Shown: positions 43,607 to 55,055 of the stretch, in pieces
Numbering within the stretch: the stretch's first letter is position 1
Layout: the number at the start of each line of letters is the position of its first letter
Assembly: GCF_022321485.1 (NCBI RefSeq)
Contig: NZ_JAKOGG010000002.1
Span: 453,986-517,985, forward strand
Length of the DNA stretch: 64,000 nucleotides
Source: Shewanella electrica
GTDB lineage: Bacteria > Pseudomonadota > Gammaproteobacteria > Enterobacterales > Shewanellaceae
Direction: 5' to 3'
The notes under the pieces: generated by a model
Seen by the model: only the letters and a program-made list of their open reading frames with translations
The model's database searches: none
What the model was told of the DNA's origin: nothing
Translations under genes and position numbers: made by a program

Positions 43607-44416
43607 TTAGTCGCTAAAGCAGCTCCAGATCGGCGCATGATCAGAAGGCTTATCGATTCCGCGTAGCGCATAATCAACATCAGACTCAGTCAGACGCGCT
43701 GCCAGTGACTTAGTTGCTAAAATTACGTCAATCCGTAGTCCGCGGTTCTCATCAAAACCTTTACTGCGATAATCAAACCAAGAATAGCGTTCGCTACGTT
43801 GTGGATGCAGTTGACGGAAAGTATCAATCAAGCCCCAATCTAACAGCTTAGCTAACCATTCGCGTTCTTCAGGTTGAAAGCTACATTTGCCCGTTTTAAG
43901 CCAACGTTTAGCGTTAACTTCACCAATACCGATATCTAAGTCGACTGGTGATATGTTGATGTCGCCAATAATGGCAATGTCGTCATCGGCCGAGAAATCA
44001 TGTGCTAGATACTGCATCAAATCGGCATAAAACTTACGTTTAGCGGGATACTTCACCTCATGACCGATATTATCGCCTTGCGGGAAATAGCCGTTAATTA
44101 CGGTGAGTAATTTGCCATTGGGTTGCTGAAATTTGCCCACGATCAAACGACGTTGCGCATCGTCAGCATCGGTTGGAAAGCCTTTATGGATCTCCACCGC
44201 TGGCAGCTTTGAGAGCATTGCCACACCGTAGTGCGCCTTGCCGCCGTGGTAATGCACTTGGTAGCCCATGGCTTCAACTTCAGCGACAGGGAACATCTCG
44301 TCGTGCACTTTAGTCTCTTGCAAGCCGATAATGTCTGGTGAGTGGCTATCAATTAGCGCTTGCAACTGATGCAAACGCGCGCGAATGCCGTTGATATTGA
44401 AAGAAACGATTTTCAT
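43607..44416 (-). CDS. xthA: Exodeoxyribonuclease III
   Basis: The 269-residue AP endonuclease/3'-5' exonuclease has all EEP-family signatures: FNINGIRARL, IIGLQETKVHDEMFP (metal Glu), HYGVAMLSK, IIGDINISPVDLDIG, and the C-terminal SDHAPIWSCF with catalytic Asp-His. It repairs abasic sites. The ATG directly abuts the yciI stop codon, so yciB-yciI-xthA form one operon. Confidence 0.94.
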   Translation of the reverse strand: MKIVSFNINGIRARLHQLQALIDSHSPDIIGLQETKVHDEMFPVAEVEAMGYQVHYHGGKAHYGVAMLSKLPAVEIHKGFPTDADDAQRRLIVGKFQQPNGKLLTVINGYFPQGDNIGHEVKYPAKRKFYADLMQYLAHDFSADDDIAIIGDINISPVDLDIGIGEVNAKRWLKTGKCSFQPEEREWLAKLLDWGLIDTFRQLHPQRSERYSWFDYRSKGFDENRGLRIDVILATKSLAARLTESDVDYALRGIDKPSDHAPIWSCFSD

Positions 44417-44716
44417 TTAAGGCAGCACATACAGGAAAGGTTTAACAACAACGCTAGCGTAAACACCCGCGGTAACAAATGGATCTGCGTCAGCCCATGC
44501 TTGGGCGGCTTCCAATGAATCAAACTCCGCCACGACCAGCGACCCGGTGAAGCCAGCTTCACCCGGTGTTTGACTATCAATCGCGGGATGTGGGCCAGCA
44601 AGTTTTAGGCGCCCTTCGTCCGCGAGCGTTTGCAGGCGAGCGAGGTGAGCAGGGCGAACCGCCATGCGTTGTTCCAATGAGTTCTCAACATCCTGCGATG
44701 AAATCATGTACCACAT
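44417..44716 (-). CDS. yciI: YciI family protein
   Basis: This 99-residue protein matches E. coli YciI closely: [53 protein letters not shown]. The YciI fold is a ferredoxin-like dimer with a conserved His-Asp pair; the biological role is unknown. It overlaps the yciB stop by 1 bp (TAATG-type coupling). Confidence 0.94.
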   Translation of the reverse strand: MWYMISSQDVENSLEQRMAVRPAHLARLQTLADEGRLKLAGPHPAIDSQTPGEAGFTGSLVVAEFDSLEAAQAWADADPFVTAGVYASVVVKPFLYVLP

Positions 44717-45261
44717 TATTTGAATTCCTTACGTTGTTCTTCTGGAAGATGCTTAAACAGATAAGCGACGGAAAGCACGGTGTTAATCAAGGTTGCACCA
44801 GTTAAACCAAATACCTTGAAATCCACCCACAGCTCTTGGCTCATGTTAAAGGCAATGTAGAGGTTTGCTACGCTGCATAGAATAAAGAAACCGACCCAAT
44901 ACCAAGTGATGCGGGCCCAGATTTCATCTTTCACCTTGAACTCGGTACCGAGCATGCGTTTTAACAGCGGTTGTTTCATCCATAGACTTATTGCCAGCGC
45001 TGCAGCAAATAGCAAGTTGATAATACTGACCTTCCACTTAATGAAAGCGTCGTTGTGAAACACCACTGTGAGGGTGCCGAAAACGGCGACCATGGCGAAG
45101 GTAAACAGCAACATCTTTTCGATCTTGCGATAGATGATATAGGTGACAATTAATTGCAATGTGGTGGCGGCTACCAACACCCCGCTAGCGATATAGATAT
45201 CAAAGAACTTGTAGACAACGAAAAAAATAACTAACGGTAAAAAATCGAGGAATTGCTTCAT
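44716..45261 (-). CDS. yciB: Inner-membrane septation protein YciB
   Basis: The 181-residue protein begins [20 protein letters not shown], the diagnostic start of YciB/IspZ, and has five to six membrane helices. In E. coli it interacts with division and envelope synthesis factors and affects membrane potential. It is the first gene of the yciB-yciI-xthA unit, preceded by a lipoprotein gene 24 bp upstream on the same strand. Confidence 0.94.
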   Translation of the reverse strand: MKQFLDFLPLVIFFVVYKFFDIYIASGVLVAATTLQLIVTYIIYRKIEKMLLFTFAMVAVFGTLTVVFHNDAFIKWKVSIINLLFAAALAISLWMKQPLLKRMLGTEFKVKDEIWARITWYWVGFFILCSVANLYIAFNMSQELWVDFKVFGLTGATLINTVLSVAYLFKHLPEEQRKEFK

Positions 45262-45285
45262 GAATAACCTATATAAATAAGCGTG

Positions 45286-45723
45286 TTAGTACGAACCTTT
45301 GTTGATTTTGCCTGTATCGGGCAAAATCTCAGAAATAATCCAACCCTGACGGGTTTTCTTAAGCCGCAGCGAGCGATCATCAATCCAATCTTGACCACCT
45401 TTTTTACCGGTCATCTTGATGACTACAGTGGTTTCATCAGAAAATTTGCGGAAAAAGTCGATATCGATATCTTCAACGGTCAGGGTGACATCCGTCATCG
45501 ATAAGCCGATCATATAACGCTGTACTGATGCGGCAATATGATAACTTTTCATCACTTTCTGGATTTGTGGGGTGACATAGGGCAGCGCCTGTTCGACATC
45601 ACGATCCACATAAATCGCGGTCAAAAAGTTTCTGGCGACATCTTCAGGTGACATCGGCGCATCTTGCACATCGCCGCAACCTAACATCGTCAGCGATAAC
45701 GCGAGTAGTATTAGATATCTCAT
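45286..45723 (-). CDS. Small lipoprotein, function unknown
   Basis: I start it at ATG 45723, which gives 145 residues with a clean lipoprotein signal (MRYLILLALSLTMLGCGD, lipobox LGC with Cys at residue 16). The mature part (VARNFLTAIYVDRDVEQALPYVTPQ) has the shape of an NTF2-like/DUF4878-type domain. The residue after Cys is Gly, so Lol export to the outer membrane is expected. The ribosome site is poor. It lies 24 bp before yciB and might be co-transcribed with it. Confidence 0.7.
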   Translation of the reverse strand: MRYLILLALSLTMLGCGDVQDAPMSPEDVARNFLTAIYVDRDVEQALPYVTPQIQKVMKSYHIAASVQRYMIGLSMTDVTLTVEDIDIDFFRKFSDETTVVIKMTGKKGGQDWIDDRSLRLKKTRQGWIISEILPDTGKINKGSY

Positions 45724-45952
45724 AACATGGTTGAAAATGAGTGATGCCTTAGAGTATCTTGGTTTTGGCGGCACTTCGCAAGTTTATCCCGCCGTTGATA
45801 AGTCACTTTGATAACTTCGATGGTTATCCACATTTTCTGTGGACAACTTTGTTGAATACTCTAGGTGAACTCGCTAACATCCTGAATTTAGTATTAAATA
45901 AATGGTGCTCAAAAAGTGCCGTTAAAAATGCTTTTTATTGAGCGTCTCCAAA

Positions 45953-45980
45953 AACAAAGGCACCCGAAGGTGCCTTTGTT
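45953..45980. terminator. Terminator of pta-ackA
   Basis: A perfect 12-bp stem (45953-45964 with 45969-45980) with tetraloop CGAA lies directly after the pta stop codon on the minus strand. Confidence 0.8.
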
Positions 45981-45997
45981 GCAATTAGCAGCAAATC

Positions 45998-48136
45998 TTA
46001 GTTTTGCGTCGCTTGAATCGCGGTCAGGGCGATGGTGTAGACAATGTCATCCACCAAGGCGCCACGTGACAGATCGTTTACCGGCTTACGCATCCCTTGC
46101 AGCATTGGACCAATACTGATGAGGTCAGCACTACGCTGTACCGCCTTGTAGGTGGTGTTGCCGGTGTTCAAGTCTGGGAAGACGAACACGGTTGCTTTAC
46201 CCGCCACTGGGCTGTTAGGTGCTTTTGAGCGCGCCACATTTGGCATAACGGCCGCATCGTACTGCAATGGGCCATCGATAACTAAATCTGGGCGTTTTTC
46301 TTTGGCAATTCGAGTGGCTTCACGCACTTTATCGACATCAGAACCTGTGCCTGAGTTACCTGTTGAGTAACTGATCATGGCAACGCGTGGTTCGATACCA
46401 AATGCTTTAGCCGATTCTGCTGATTGGATCGCGATATCTGCTAACTGTTCGGCGTCTGGGTCAGGGTTGATAGCACAGTCACCATAAACCAGTACTTGAT
46501 CTGGCATCAGCATAAAGAAGATAGATGAAACCAAGCTCGAACCCGGTGCGGTTTTGATCAACTGCAGTGGTGGGCGAATGGTGTTGGCGGTGGTATGCAC
46601 CGCACCAGACACAATGCCGTCTACTTCGTCTTCAGCCAACATCATGGTGCCAAGTACCATGTTGTCTTCCAGCTGCTCGCGGGCAACCACTTCTGTCATG
46701 CCTTTATTACGACGCAATTCCACCATAGGAGCAACGTAGCGTTCGCGCACTTCATCCGGATCGACAATCTCAATACCTTCGCCTAAGGTCAACCCTTGTT
46801 GTGAGGCAATACGTTGAATTTCGTCTTTTTTACCGAGTAGCACACAGTGGGCAATACCGCGTTCAGCGCAGATGGCGGCAGCTTTGACGGTACGAGGCTC
46901 ATCACCTTCAGGCAGTACCACGCGTTTATTCGCAGCACGTGCCAGTTGCGTCAGTTTGTAACGGAATGCGGGCGGAGATAAGCGATTTTCTCGAACCGCA
47001 TTTTCAGTCACGCTTTCAATCCAGCTTTGGTCAATATGACCAGCCACATAGTCTTGTACCAGTTCGATACGCACGGCATCATCTACCGGCACTTCATGGT
47101 CAAAGCGCTGAATATTAAGCGAAGTCTGCCAAGTATTGCTATCAATCAGGAATACTGGCACGCCCGTTTCAAATGCTTGCTCGCACAGTTTCATGATCTC
47201 TGGTTCTGGCTCATAGCTACCCGTCAGCAGCAAGGCACCAATTTTTACGCCGTTCATCGCGGCTAAACAGGCAGAAACAATCACATCAGAGCGATCACCT
47301 GAGGTAACTAGCAGTGAGTCAGTTTGTAAGTGAGTTACCATATTTGGCAGCGAGCGGGCGCAGAACGTCACTTTGCGTAGCCGACGCGTGTGCATTTCAC
47401 CAGCGTTGATGATGCGTGCACTTAAGTGTTTGGCAAGATCTGATGCGCGAGGTGATACCAAATCCAAGTTGTATGGCACGCTACCTAAAATGCGCAGTGG
47501 ACTCTTACCCGGCAGTTGGAACATGCCAGCTGTGTCGCTGCGTTGGATTCGATCTGAGTCAAATACTTCAGATAAGTCTGGCCGTGTACGGCCATCATCG
47601 TCTACTGGTGCGCCAATTTTATTGACGATGGCACCAATCAAACGACGGTTTTTGGCGCCGCCCCAAGAGTTGAAGGCAATCTCTAAGCGGTTCATCAAAC
47701 CGTTAGGCGTGTCGTTACCAGGGGTAGCAACGAAAATCACATCAGCATCTAGTGCTTTGGCGATGGCATAGTTCACGTCATCGGCAAAATGGTGACTGCG
47801 AGTATGTACTAAGCCTTCAATGATCAGTGTCTCAGTGTTGCTGGCTGTATCCGCTGCCCGCGCCACAATTTGTTCCATTAACACATCAGTCTGATCGGCG
47901 CGGATCAGTGATTCTGCATGGGACATCTCAAAAGGTTCGAGCGGGTTAACAGTAGGGGATTTGCTGAGAATGGTGGTCGAGCGTTCTGGACCTTTATCAT
48001 TAGGTCGCATTTGCGAGATGGGCTTAAAGAATTGCACTTTTACACCATGGCGTTCGAGTGCGCGCACCATCCCTAAGCTGATTGACGTCAGGCCAACACC
48101 TGTGCCAATGGGGATCAACATAATATTACGGGACAT
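45998..48136 (-). CDS. pta: Phosphate acetyltransferase (long form)
   Basis: The 712-residue enzyme converts acetyl-CoA and phosphate to acetyl phosphate. It has the three-part long form seen in E. coli: an N-terminal P-loop-like domain ([20 protein letters not shown]), a DRTGG middle domain ([22 protein letters not shown]) and the C-terminal catalytic domain ([52 protein letters not shown]). It follows ackA on the same strand with a gap of about 120 bp. With AckA it makes ATP from pyruvate-formate-lyase-derived acetyl-CoA. Confidence 0.97.
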   Translation of the reverse strand: MSRNIMLIPIGTGVGLTSISLGMVRALERHGVKVQFFKPISQMRPNDKGPERSTTILSKSPTVNPLEPFEMSHAESLIRADQTDVLMEQIVARAADTASNTETLIIEGLVHTRSHHFADDVNYAIAKALDADVIFVATPGNDTPNGLMNRLEIAFNSWGGAKNRRLIGAIVNKIGAPVDDDGRTRPDLSEVFDSDRIQRSDTAGMFQLPGKSPLRILGSVPYNLDLVSPRASDLAKHLSARIINAGEMHTRRLRKVTFCARSLPNMVTHLQTDSLLVTSGDRSDVIVSACLAAMNGVKIGALLLTGSYEPEPEIMKLCEQAFETGVPVFLIDSNTWQTSLNIQRFDHEVPVDDAVRIELVQDYVAGHIDQSWIESVTENAVRENRLSPPAFRYKLTQLARAANKRVVLPEGDEPRTVKAAAICAERGIAHCVLLGKKDEIQRIASQQGLTLGEGIEIVDPDEVRERYVAPMVELRRNKGMTEVVAREQLEDNMVLGTMMLAEDEVDGIVSGAVHTTANTIRPPLQLIKTAPGSSLVSSIFFMLMPDQVLVYGDCAINPDPDAEQLADIAIQSAESAKAFGIEPRVAMISYSTGNSGTGSDVDKVREATRIAKEKRPDLVIDGPLQYDAAVMPNVARSKAPNSPVAGKATVFVFPDLNTGNTTYKAVQRSADLISIGPMLQGMRKPVNDLSRGALVDDIVYTIALTAIQATQN

Positions 48137-48204
48137 ATCAACCTCTTGTATGAGCTGCTTCCATTGTCAGCTCTTTGTGAATCTGTCGTTGATTGCGTCA
48201 TTAT

Positions 48205-48236
48205 ACTGCCGCGAGCACATTTGTCGCCGCGGCAGT
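48205..48236. repeat. Hairpin between ackA and pta
   Basis: ACTGCCGCG (48205-48213) pairs with CGCGGCAGT (48228-48236). There is no T-run on the minus strand, so it probably stabilises the ackA mRNA or separates it from pta rather than ending transcription fully. Confidence 0.6.
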
Positions 48237-48253
48237 CGTCAAGGTTTTAGCAA

Positions 48254-49450
48254 TTACTGAATTAAGCGCAACGCGTCTTCGGCAATGACCCACTCTTCAT
48301 TAGTTGGGATCACCATCGCCACAGTGCTGTCGTCGCTAGTGATAATGCCTTCGTGGCCGAAGCGAGCCGCTAAGTTGCGTTGCTCGTCGACGTTGAAGTT
48401 AAAGATTTTTAGATGATCCAGCACTTTTTCACGCACTAATGCTGAGTTTTCACCAATACCACCGGTAAATACTACGGCATCCAATCTGCCTAGTGGCACA
48501 GTGTAAGAGGCGATGTATTTGGCTAAGCGATAGCAGAAAATTTCCAGCGCTAAAGTACAACCTTTGTGGCCTTCAGCATAACCATCTTCAATGCCACGAC
48601 AATCGTTAGTCAGTTCAGAGATCCCCAACAAACCACTTTGTTTGTTGAGCATGTTGTTGACTTCATCGATGGTGTAGCCCAATTGGTGCACTAAGTGGTA
48701 GATGATGGATGGATCTAAATCGCCACAGCGAGTGCCCATCACTAAGCCTTCAAGTGGAGTTAAGCCCATTGAGGTGTCCACGCTCTTACCGCCTTTTACC
48801 GCAGTGACCGATGCACCATTGCCGAGGTGGGCGCAAATGATGGCGGTGTCTTCTACCGGTTTATTCAACACTTTGGCAGCTTCACGGCTAACAAACAGGT
48901 GGCTAGTACCATGCATACCGTAACGACGAATGCTGTGCTCGCGATAGAGTTTATAAGGCAGGGCATAGATATATGCATGGGCTGGCATGGTTTGATGGAA
49001 TGCGGTATCAAACACGGCCACTTGCGGCAGGTTCGGGAATGACGCAATAGCAGCGCGAATGCCGATGAGATGTGCCGGGTTGTGCAATGGTGCTAGTGAG
49101 GCACATTCTTCGATACCGTCGATAACGCTGTCATCAATGATGACCGAGCGGGTAAATTTTTCGCCGCCGTGTACGATACGGTGACCGACCGCCAAAATCT
49201 GTGCCGCCAGTTCAGGCAACGGACCAAGGATCTCTTTAACGATAAACTCAACTGCTTCGCGGTGGGCAGTATAAGCGCCTAAGGCAACTTCACGCTTCTC
49301 GCCGTTGTATTTCCATTTGATGCGGGAATCTTCTAAGCCAAAACACTCGGCAAGACCAGAGACTTGTTCTTCCCCGGTAAGTGCATCCATCACGGCAAAC
49401 TTCAATGAAGAGCTGCCACAGTTCAAAACCAACACGAATTTATTTGACAT
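48254..49450 (-). CDS. ackA: Acetate kinase
   Basis: The 398-residue kinase starts [20 protein letters not shown] at ATG 49450; a much longer upstream reading frame overlaps yfbV in antisense and is not used. ASKHA-fold motifs are [40 protein letters not shown] and [16 protein letters not shown]. It makes ATP and acetate from acetyl phosphate. It is divergent from yfbV with a 147-bp shared promoter region. Confidence 0.97.
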   Translation of the reverse strand: MSNKFVLVLNCGSSSLKFAVMDALTGEEQVSGLAECFGLEDSRIKWKYNGEKREVALGAYTAHREAVEFIVKEILGPLPELAAQILAVGHRIVHGGEKFTRSVIIDDSVIDGIEECASLAPLHNPAHLIGIRAAIASFPNLPQVAVFDTAFHQTMPAHAYIYALPYKLYREHSIRRYGMHGTSHLFVSREAAKVLNKPVEDTAIICAHLGNGASVTAVKGGKSVDTSMGLTPLEGLVMGTRCGDLDPSIIYHLVHQLGYTIDEVNNMLNKQSGLLGISELTNDCRGIEDGYAEGHKGCTLALEIFCYRLAKYIASYTVPLGRLDAVVFTGGIGENSALVREKVLDHLKIFNFNVDEQRNLAARFGHEGIITSDDSTVAMVIPTNEEWVIAEDALRLIQ

Positions 49451-49597
49451 CTTATTTAACCTTTTGCCGTAAACTGACCGGTTCCTACCGTTGCGATGGA
49501 ACCTGTATTTGCACACTGCTGGCGTGGCGCGATATGGGCGCAAAGCGGTAAATGTGCTATGGTAAAAAGCAATAACTATTTCAGCAGGTGAGCCCAT

Positions 49598-50041
49598 TTG
49601 AGTCTTGATATCGTCAACACCCTTAGGGACGGTCAGCGTTATATGCGGACCTGGCCATTGGTGCCACAGCTTGGGTATTTTTTCCCTGAGTATCGCGTTA
49701 TTCGCGCAACACAACTGGCTAAAAACCTGCTGCCCCTGCTAGCACTGATAGCCGGTGGTGGACAGTTGTTGTTTCTGGGCTGGACGTATCTGCCACAGGC
49801 ACTGGCTACCACGCTATTTTTTATTAGCTTGCCCCTGCAAGGAGTGTTGTGGTTAGGCTGGCGGGCTCGCCATCCATTGCCGGTGTCACTACTCGGTTGG
49901 GGTAATGAACTGAACGCTAAGCTGGCTGGCTTAGGGATCAGTAGTCGTCCACTTGGCATGAATGCCTGTTATATGGACATCGCTTTGCTACTCAAATTGG
50001 CTTTCGAACGCCTTGATAAACAGTTCTGGGAAGAACTTTAA
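49598..50041 (+). CDS. yfbV: UPF0208 membrane protein YfbV
   Basis: The 147-residue protein aligns with E. coli Yfb[39 protein letters not shown], and the C-terminal [14 protein letters not shown]. It has two membrane helices. Translation starts at TTG 49598, with AGGTGAG upstream; no ATG fits. E. coli also has yfbV divergent from ackA, confirming the context. The function is unknown apart from a reported link to Ter-region organisation. Confidence 0.9.
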   Translation: MSLDIVNTLRDGQRYMRTWPLVPQLGYFFPEYRVIRATQLAKNLLPLLALIAGGGQLLFLGWTYLPQALATTLFFISLPLQGVLWLGWRARHPLPVSLLGWGNELNAKLAGLGISSRPLGMNACYMDIALLLKLAFERLDKQFWEEL

Positions 50042-50044
50042 CGC

Positions 50045-50782
50045 TTAAAAAGTGGCGTTGAGGCCGTGTGCAGCAAATACGGCTTGTATCTTTTCCATGG
50101 TTTCGCGGCTGGGAGGGCTGACGCCATCAAGCTCGTATTTTTCCCCGAGCGCTTCCCACTTGTGTTTGCCTAACTCGTGGTAGGGCAGAAGCTCTACCTT
50201 TTCCACATTGCGCATCGGCGCGAGAAATGCAGCCAATTGCTCTGCTGAGGCTTCGTCTTCGGTGTAACCACCGACAACCACGTAGCGAATCCAAGTTTTC
50301 TGTCCGCGTTTTGATAAATATTCTGCAAACTGCAATGTACGGTGATTGCTGACTTTCGTTAGATCGATGTGTTTGGCATCGTCCATCTGTTTTATGTCGA
50401 GCATCACTAACGAGGTATTGTCGAGCAGTTCATCGATAACCGGGGTGTATTTGCGGACAAACCCGTTGGTATCGAGGCAGGTGTGAAATCCTGCTTCTTT
50501 GCAGGCTTTAAACCATGCTGCCACAAACTCTGCTTGCAGTACTGCTTCACCACCGCTGGCAGTTACTCCGCCACCACTGGCTTCATAAAAAGAACGGTAG
50601 CTGAGGATTTGTTCCATCAGCTCAGCTACCGTGACCTCTTTACCGTCATCCAAATCCCAGGTGTCACGGTTGTGACAGTATTTACACCGCATCAGGCATC
50701 CTTGCATAAAAGCGATAAAACGAATACCAGGACCATCCACGGTGCCGAAAGACTCAATTGAGTGAATTCTACCTACTGTCAT
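50045..50782 (-). CDS. pflA: Pyruvate formate-lyase activating enzyme
   Basis: The 245-residue radical-SAM enzyme has the Cx3Cx2C cluster ([10 protein letters not shown], near residues 29-36) and installs the glycyl radical on PflB. I start it at ATG 50782, with AGGAG 5 nt upstream; the adjacent in-frame TTG at 50785 is less likely. Other motifs are [16 protein letters not shown] and VMLDIKQMD. It lies 48 bp after pflB and behind a hairpin that probably lowers its expression relative to PflB. Confidence 0.96.
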   Translation of the reverse strand: MTVGRIHSIESFGTVDGPGIRFIAFMQGCLMRCKYCHNRDTWDLDDGKEVTVAELMEQILSYRSFYEASGGGVTASGGEAVLQAEFVAAWFKACKEAGFHTCLDTNGFVRKYTPVIDELLDNTSLVMLDIKQMDDAKHIDLTKVSNHRTLQFAEYLSKRGQKTWIRYVVVGGYTEDEASAEQLAAFLAPMRNVEKVELLPYHELGKHKWEALGEKYELDGVSPPSRETMEKIQAVFAAHGLNATF

Positions 50783-50799
50783 CAACTCTCCTAGATAAA

Positions 50800-50823
50800 G
50801 GCTGCAGTGTTATCACTGCAGCC
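50800..50823 (-). terminator. Attenuating hairpin between pflB and pflA
   Basis: GGCTGCAGTG (50800-50809) pairs with CACTGCAGCC (50814-50823). On the minus strand it is followed by TTTATC, then the pflA ribosome site. Partial termination here would give more PflB than PflA, as needed. Confidence 0.65.
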
Positions 50824-50830
50824 CTTGGGA

Positions 50831-53113
50831 TTAAATGGATTTGGTGAAAGTACGGGTGATTACATCCCGTTGTTGTTCTGGAGTCAGTGAGTTAAAGCGC
50901 ACTGCATAACCAGATACACGGATAGTTAATTGTGGATATTTATCCGGATTAGCTACCGCATCTTCCAACATTTCACGGTTCATCACGTTCACGTTGAGGT
51001 GTTGACCGCCTTCATGACCAGGTTTGTGAGCAAAGTAGCCATCCATCAGTGCTGCCAAGTTACCACGGCGAGCACCATCATCTTTACCCAGAGCGTTTGG
51101 CACGATAGAGAAGGTGTATGAGATACCATCTTGTGCGTGAGCAAACGGCAGTTTAGCGACTGAGGTCAGAGATGCAATAGCGCCTTTTTCATCACGGCCG
51201 TGCATTGGGTTTGCACCTGGTGCAAATGGCGCACCTGCGCGACGACCGTCAGGTGTGTTACCAGTTTTCTTACCATAAACCACGTTAGAGGTAATGGTCA
51301 GAATTGACTGAGTTGGAATCGCGTTACGATACATTTTCTTATCGCGGATCTTGGACATAAAGCGTTCAACCAAGTCACATGCGATATCGTCGACGCGCGC
51401 ATCGTTGTTACCGAATTTTGGATAATCGCCTTCGATGTCGAAATCTACCGCGATACCGTCTGCATCACGTACGGGTTTCACTTTGGCATATTTGATGGCT
51501 GACAGTGAGTCGGCAGCGATAGACAAACCAGCGATACCACAAGCCATGGTGCGGCGCACGTCGCGGTCATGCAATGCCATCAGTGCAGCTTCATAGCTGT
51601 ATTTGTCGTGCATGAAGTGAATAACGTTCAATGCAGTGACGTATTGGTCAGCTAACCAGCCCATCATTTTATCGAGGCGAGTCATCACTTCGTCATAATC
51701 TAATACGTCAGCAGTGATGGCACCCCATTTAGGACCGACTTGTTTTTTCAGTTTTTCGTCAACACCACCGTTGATTGTATACAACAGGGTTTTTGCCAAG
51801 TTGGCTCGAGCACCGAAGAACTGCATCTGTTTACCAATGACCATTGGGCTTACGCAGCAGGCGATACCATAGTCGTCTGATTCGAAATCAGGCCGCATCA
51901 AATCATCGTTTTCATACTGGATAGAGCTGGTGTCGATAGATACTTTGGCACAGAATTTTTTGAAGGCTTCTGGTAAGGCTTCTGACCACAATACAGTGAT
52001 GTTTGGTTCAGGGCTTGGGCCCATGTTGTACAGTGTGTGCAAGAAGCGGAAGCTGTTTTTGGTAACCAGTGTACGGCCGTCAATCCCCATACCACCGATA
52101 GACTCAGTGGCCCAGATTGGGTCGCCAGAGAACAGTTCATCATATTCAGGAGTACGCAGGAAACGTACCATGCGCAGTTTCATGACGAAGTGGTCAATCA
52201 TCTCTTGCGCTTGTTCTTCAGTGATTACGCCGTTTTTCAGATCGCGCTCAATGTAGGCATCTAAGAAAGAAGAGGTACGGCCTAATGACATTGCCGCGCC
52301 GTTTTGGCTTTTCACTGCGGCGAGGTAGCCGAAGTAAGTCCATTGAATTGCTTCTTTGGCATTAGTTGCTGGGCCAGAAATATCTAAACCGTATTTAGCG
52401 GCCATATTTTTCATTTGGCCTAAGGCACGATGTTGTTCGGCAATTTCTTCACGTAACTGAATTACAGCTTGTAAGTCTTCGCCGGCTTCCATCTGCGCTT
52501 GCAGTGAACCGAATTGAGCGAATTTGTCTTTCATCAGGTAGTCGATACCGTACAACGCGATACGACGGTAGTCACCAATGATACGACCGCGGCCGTATGC
52601 ATCTGGCAAACCAGTTAATACGCCTGATTTACGACATGCCAGAATTTCTGGAGTGTAAACGTCAAACACACCTTGGTTGTGAGTTTTACGCAGTTCGGAA
52701 TAGATGTAGTCCAGTTGTGGATCTAATTGACGGTCATAGGCTTTGCATGAGCCTTCAATCATGCGAATACCGCCGTTAGGTAACAAAGCGCGTTTCAGTG
52801 GCGCTTCTGTTTGTAAACCTACGATGGTTTCTAAATCTTTTTGAATATAACCGGCGTCGTGAGAATCAATGGTAGAGACTTTGTCGGTGTCGAAGTCTAC
52901 TGGGGCGTGTGTGCTGTTTTCCAGCTTAATGCCTTCCATCACTTTGTCCCACAAAGTGGTGGTGGCAGCGGTAGGACCTGCTAAGAATGCTTCGTCACCC
53001 TCGTAAGGAGTGTAGTTCTTCTGGATAAAATCACGAACGTTGACTTCAGTTTTCCAGTCACCAGGAACAAACCCTTCCCATGCTTTTTGGAACAGATCAG
53101 TTGTTTCGGTCAT
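50831..53113 (-). CDS. pflB: Pyruvate formate-lyase
   Basis: The 760-residue glycyl-radical enzyme splits pyruvate and CoA into acetyl-CoA and formate without oxygen. The catalytic cysteine pair is C419-C420 ([10 protein letters not shown]) and the radical glycine is G735 in [12 protein letters not shown]. The length equals that of E. coli PflB. It is first of the pflB-pflA unit. The large upstream gap is shared with focA on the other strand, whereas in enteric bacteria focA is directly upstream in the same operon. Confidence 0.97.
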   Translation of the reverse strand: MTETTDLFQKAWEGFVPGDWKTEVNVRDFIQKNYTPYEGDEAFLAGPTAATTTLWDKVMEGIKLENSTHAPVDFDTDKVSTIDSHDAGYIQKDLETIVGLQTEAPLKRALLPNGGIRMIEGSCKAYDRQLDPQLDYIYSELRKTHNQGVFDVYTPEILACRKSGVLTGLPDAYGRGRIIGDYRRIALYGIDYLMKDKFAQFGSLQAQMEAGEDLQAVIQLREEIAEQHRALGQMKNMAAKYGLDISGPATNAKEAIQWTYFGYLAAVKSQNGAAMSLGRTSSFLDAYIERDLKNGVITEEQAQEMIDHFVMKLRMVRFLRTPEYDELFSGDPIWATESIGGMGIDGRTLVTKNSFRFLHTLYNMGPSPEPNITVLWSEALPEAFKKFCAKVSIDTSSIQYENDDLMRPDFESDDYGIACCVSPMVIGKQMQFFGARANLAKTLLYTINGGVDEKLKKQVGPKWGAITADVLDYDEVMTRLDKMMGWLADQYVTALNVIHFMHDKYSYEAALMALHDRDVRRTMACGIAGLSIAADSLSAIKYAKVKPVRDADGIAVDFDIEGDYPKFGNNDARVDDIACDLVERFMSKIRDKKMYRNAIPTQSILTITSNVVYGKKTGNTPDGRRAGAPFAPGANPMHGRDEKGAIASLTSVAKLPFAHAQDGISYTFSIVPNALGKDDGARRGNLAALMDGYFAHKPGHEGGQHLNVNVMNREMLEDAVANPDKYPQLTIRVSGYAVRFNSLTPEQQRDVITRTFTKSI

Positions 53114-54101
53114 CGTACTTCACCTTTTCGTTGATAAAGTGGGCGGGATTACTGGGCCTGACTGTTTGTACGGGCCGTTAACCCCTTATTTAGCAGAAAC
53201 CCCGATTCGCTTGATTGATGAAACCGGGATGTAATTGCCGTTCAATCTGCATCATTCCGATTGTATGCCACGATAAACACTGCAATCAGAATTGGTAAGA
53301 CCAATTGTCCATAAAGATATTAGCATAATCTGTTGCCGTGCCACACCTAAACCGGACTATTTATACTACTTATTGGCAAAATTGTTACTGAGGTATCAAT
53401 TTTGCCAGCTATAAGAGCTAGGTCCGTTGAGTAATTAACCAGTTGTTCGTAAAAATTGTAGTTAAATTACATCTAACTTATTGTAGCAATTGCTAATAAA
53501 GTTAAACCTATCGTAAAATAATACAAATCCAAATCGATTATTAATGTCTTTACATTGACGCTTCATCTATTTGATGCGAATCGCGTAGTTCTTTTGGCAT
53601 TGGGTTAATACAGGGCAAGTGTGTTAACCGCTCACATTACTAGCTGACAATTCATCCTAGTAAGGAATGTGGTCAAAAACTGTGATCGTAGTTTCGTAAT
53701 CGCTAATGTTATGACTGTCGGTAGTTCTATGAGACTAAACGGCCAAATATGCAGCGTTCAAATAGATTGGAGTGTGGTGGGGTCGATGTGGTCTCTGATT
53801 TTTCAACTTTCGCTTGCGCGTGATCAACCGATCATGTGCAAGGAATAACGCATTGAGCAAAACGAAAAACTCCATTGGAAGTGAGATCTAGCTAGCATCT
53901 TGCAGCGTGTTTATTGATTTTTTTTAGGTTCGAGTGCCAAATAGATCTTGACGGTGATGTAGTTTTGCAATTTCAGTGTGTAAATCAGATGTTTCTTAAT
54001 TTTTAACATTATTTTTCGTTAGGCATGCCGGTTTCTGTATTGGTGGTGATAGTGAGTATTTGCCCCCGGTAGTCGGCTGACGCTCTGAAGAGGTAGTAAA
54101 A
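53114..54101. promoter_or_regulatory. Long regulatory region between divergent pflB and focA
   Basis: This 988-bp AT-rich region has no supported gene. It should carry promoters for both genes. Weak candidate sites are an FNR-like sequence at 53571-53584 (TTGATgcgaATCgc, 8 of 10 consensus bases) and an ArcA-box core, TAATTAAC, at 53432-53439 (GTTAATTA on the other strand). A hairpin with 11 of 13 pairs is at 53813-53842. Multiple promoters under FNR and ArcA are known for pfl in E. coli; here that is inference. Confidence 0.5.
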
Positions 54102-54998
54102 ATGAAACAGTTCTCTGAACATTTGCAAAACGCCATCAATAGTGGCGAAAGCAAAGTCAATAAAAACTCGCTGCATCGTTTTGCGCAAGCGCTTTACGGC
54201 GGCTTTTTTATTGGATTGGCTTTCGTATTTTATGTGACGGTGACGACTGGAACTAAAGAAGCACACTGGGGCATGGTTCACCTCGTCGGCGGCGCAGTAT
54301 TTAGCTTAGGTTTGATCTTGGTTGTGCTATTCGGCATGGAGTTGTTTACCAGTACCGTACTGACTACCGTTGCTTGTGTTCATGGCCGTGTACCATGGTC
54401 ACGTACCCTAAAATGCTGGGTAGAAGTTTACTTAGGTAATGCGGTTGGTGCGCTTATCTTAGTTGCTTTGGTGACTGGTGCGGGGGTTAATTTAGTGGCC
54501 GGTGGTGAGTGGGGTATCAATGTGATTGGTATTTCACTGCATAAACTGCATCACACTTGGAGCCAAGCCTTTTTCTTAGGTGTGTTGTGTAACATCATGG
54601 TGTGTTTGGGTGTGTGGTTGGCGTACATTGCAAAAGATACCGGCACTAAAGCTATGCTGATCATCCTGCCGGTCGCGCTGTTCGTTGCCACAGGTTTTGA
54701 GCACAGTATCGCCAATATGTTCATGCTGCCGTTGGGCTTAGTATTTAAAGAAGTTATTCCTACAGATGTACTGTTGGCGCATGGTTATACTGCCGAAGTG
54801 CTGGAATCGCTGAATATTGCTCATGTGATTTCGGCCAACCTGATCCCAGTGACTTTGGGTAATATCGTTGGTGGAGCCTTCTTCGTTGGACTGGGATTGT
54901 TAGGTACTGAGAAACTCTCTGGTGCTCGCGATCCTCAAGAAGTGCCAGCGACCAAAACTGAATCAGCGCCTGTCAACACTGCTGTATCAGCTAAGTAA
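54102..54998 (+). CDS. focA: Formate channel FocA
   Basis: The 298-residue formate/nitrite transporter has six membrane helices and the family landmarks FGMELFTSTV, YLGNAVGALILVALV and GFEHSIANMFMLPLGL (pore His). It carries formate out of, and possibly back into, the cell as a pentamer. It is divergent from pflB, not in one operon with it. GAGGTAG precedes the ATG. It ends at a terminator shared with ycaO. Confidence 0.95.
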   Translation: MKQFSEHLQNAINSGESKVNKNSLHRFAQALYGGFFIGLAFVFYVTVTTGTKEAHWGMVHLVGGAVFSLGLILVVLFGMELFTSTVLTTVACVHGRVPWSRTLKCWVEVYLGNAVGALILVALVTGAGVNLVAGGEWGINVIGISLHKLHHTWSQAFFLGVLCNIMVCLGVWLAYIAKDTGTKAMLIILPVALFVATGFEHSIANMFMLPLGLVFKEVIPTDVLLAHGYTAEVLESLNIAHVISANLIPVTLGNIVGGAFFVGLGLLGTEKLSGARDPQEVPATKTESAPVNTAVSAK

Positions 54999-55010
54999 AT
55001 ATCAAACTAC

Positions 55011-55038
55011 AAAAAACCGGCTTTTTGCCGGTTTTTTT
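55011..55038. terminator. Bidirectional terminator between focA and ycaO
   Basis: AAAAAACCGGC (55011-55021) pairs with GCCGGTTTTTTT (from 55027), with A/T-runs on both sides, so it serves both converging genes. Confidence 0.8.
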
Positions 55039-55055
55039 GTTTCTAATTCATACGT

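Noticed and set aside
49451-49714. An 88-residue N-terminal extension of AckA
   Set aside because: It overlaps yfbV in antisense, has no similarity to acetate kinases, and the standard start MSNKF at 49450 fits the family.
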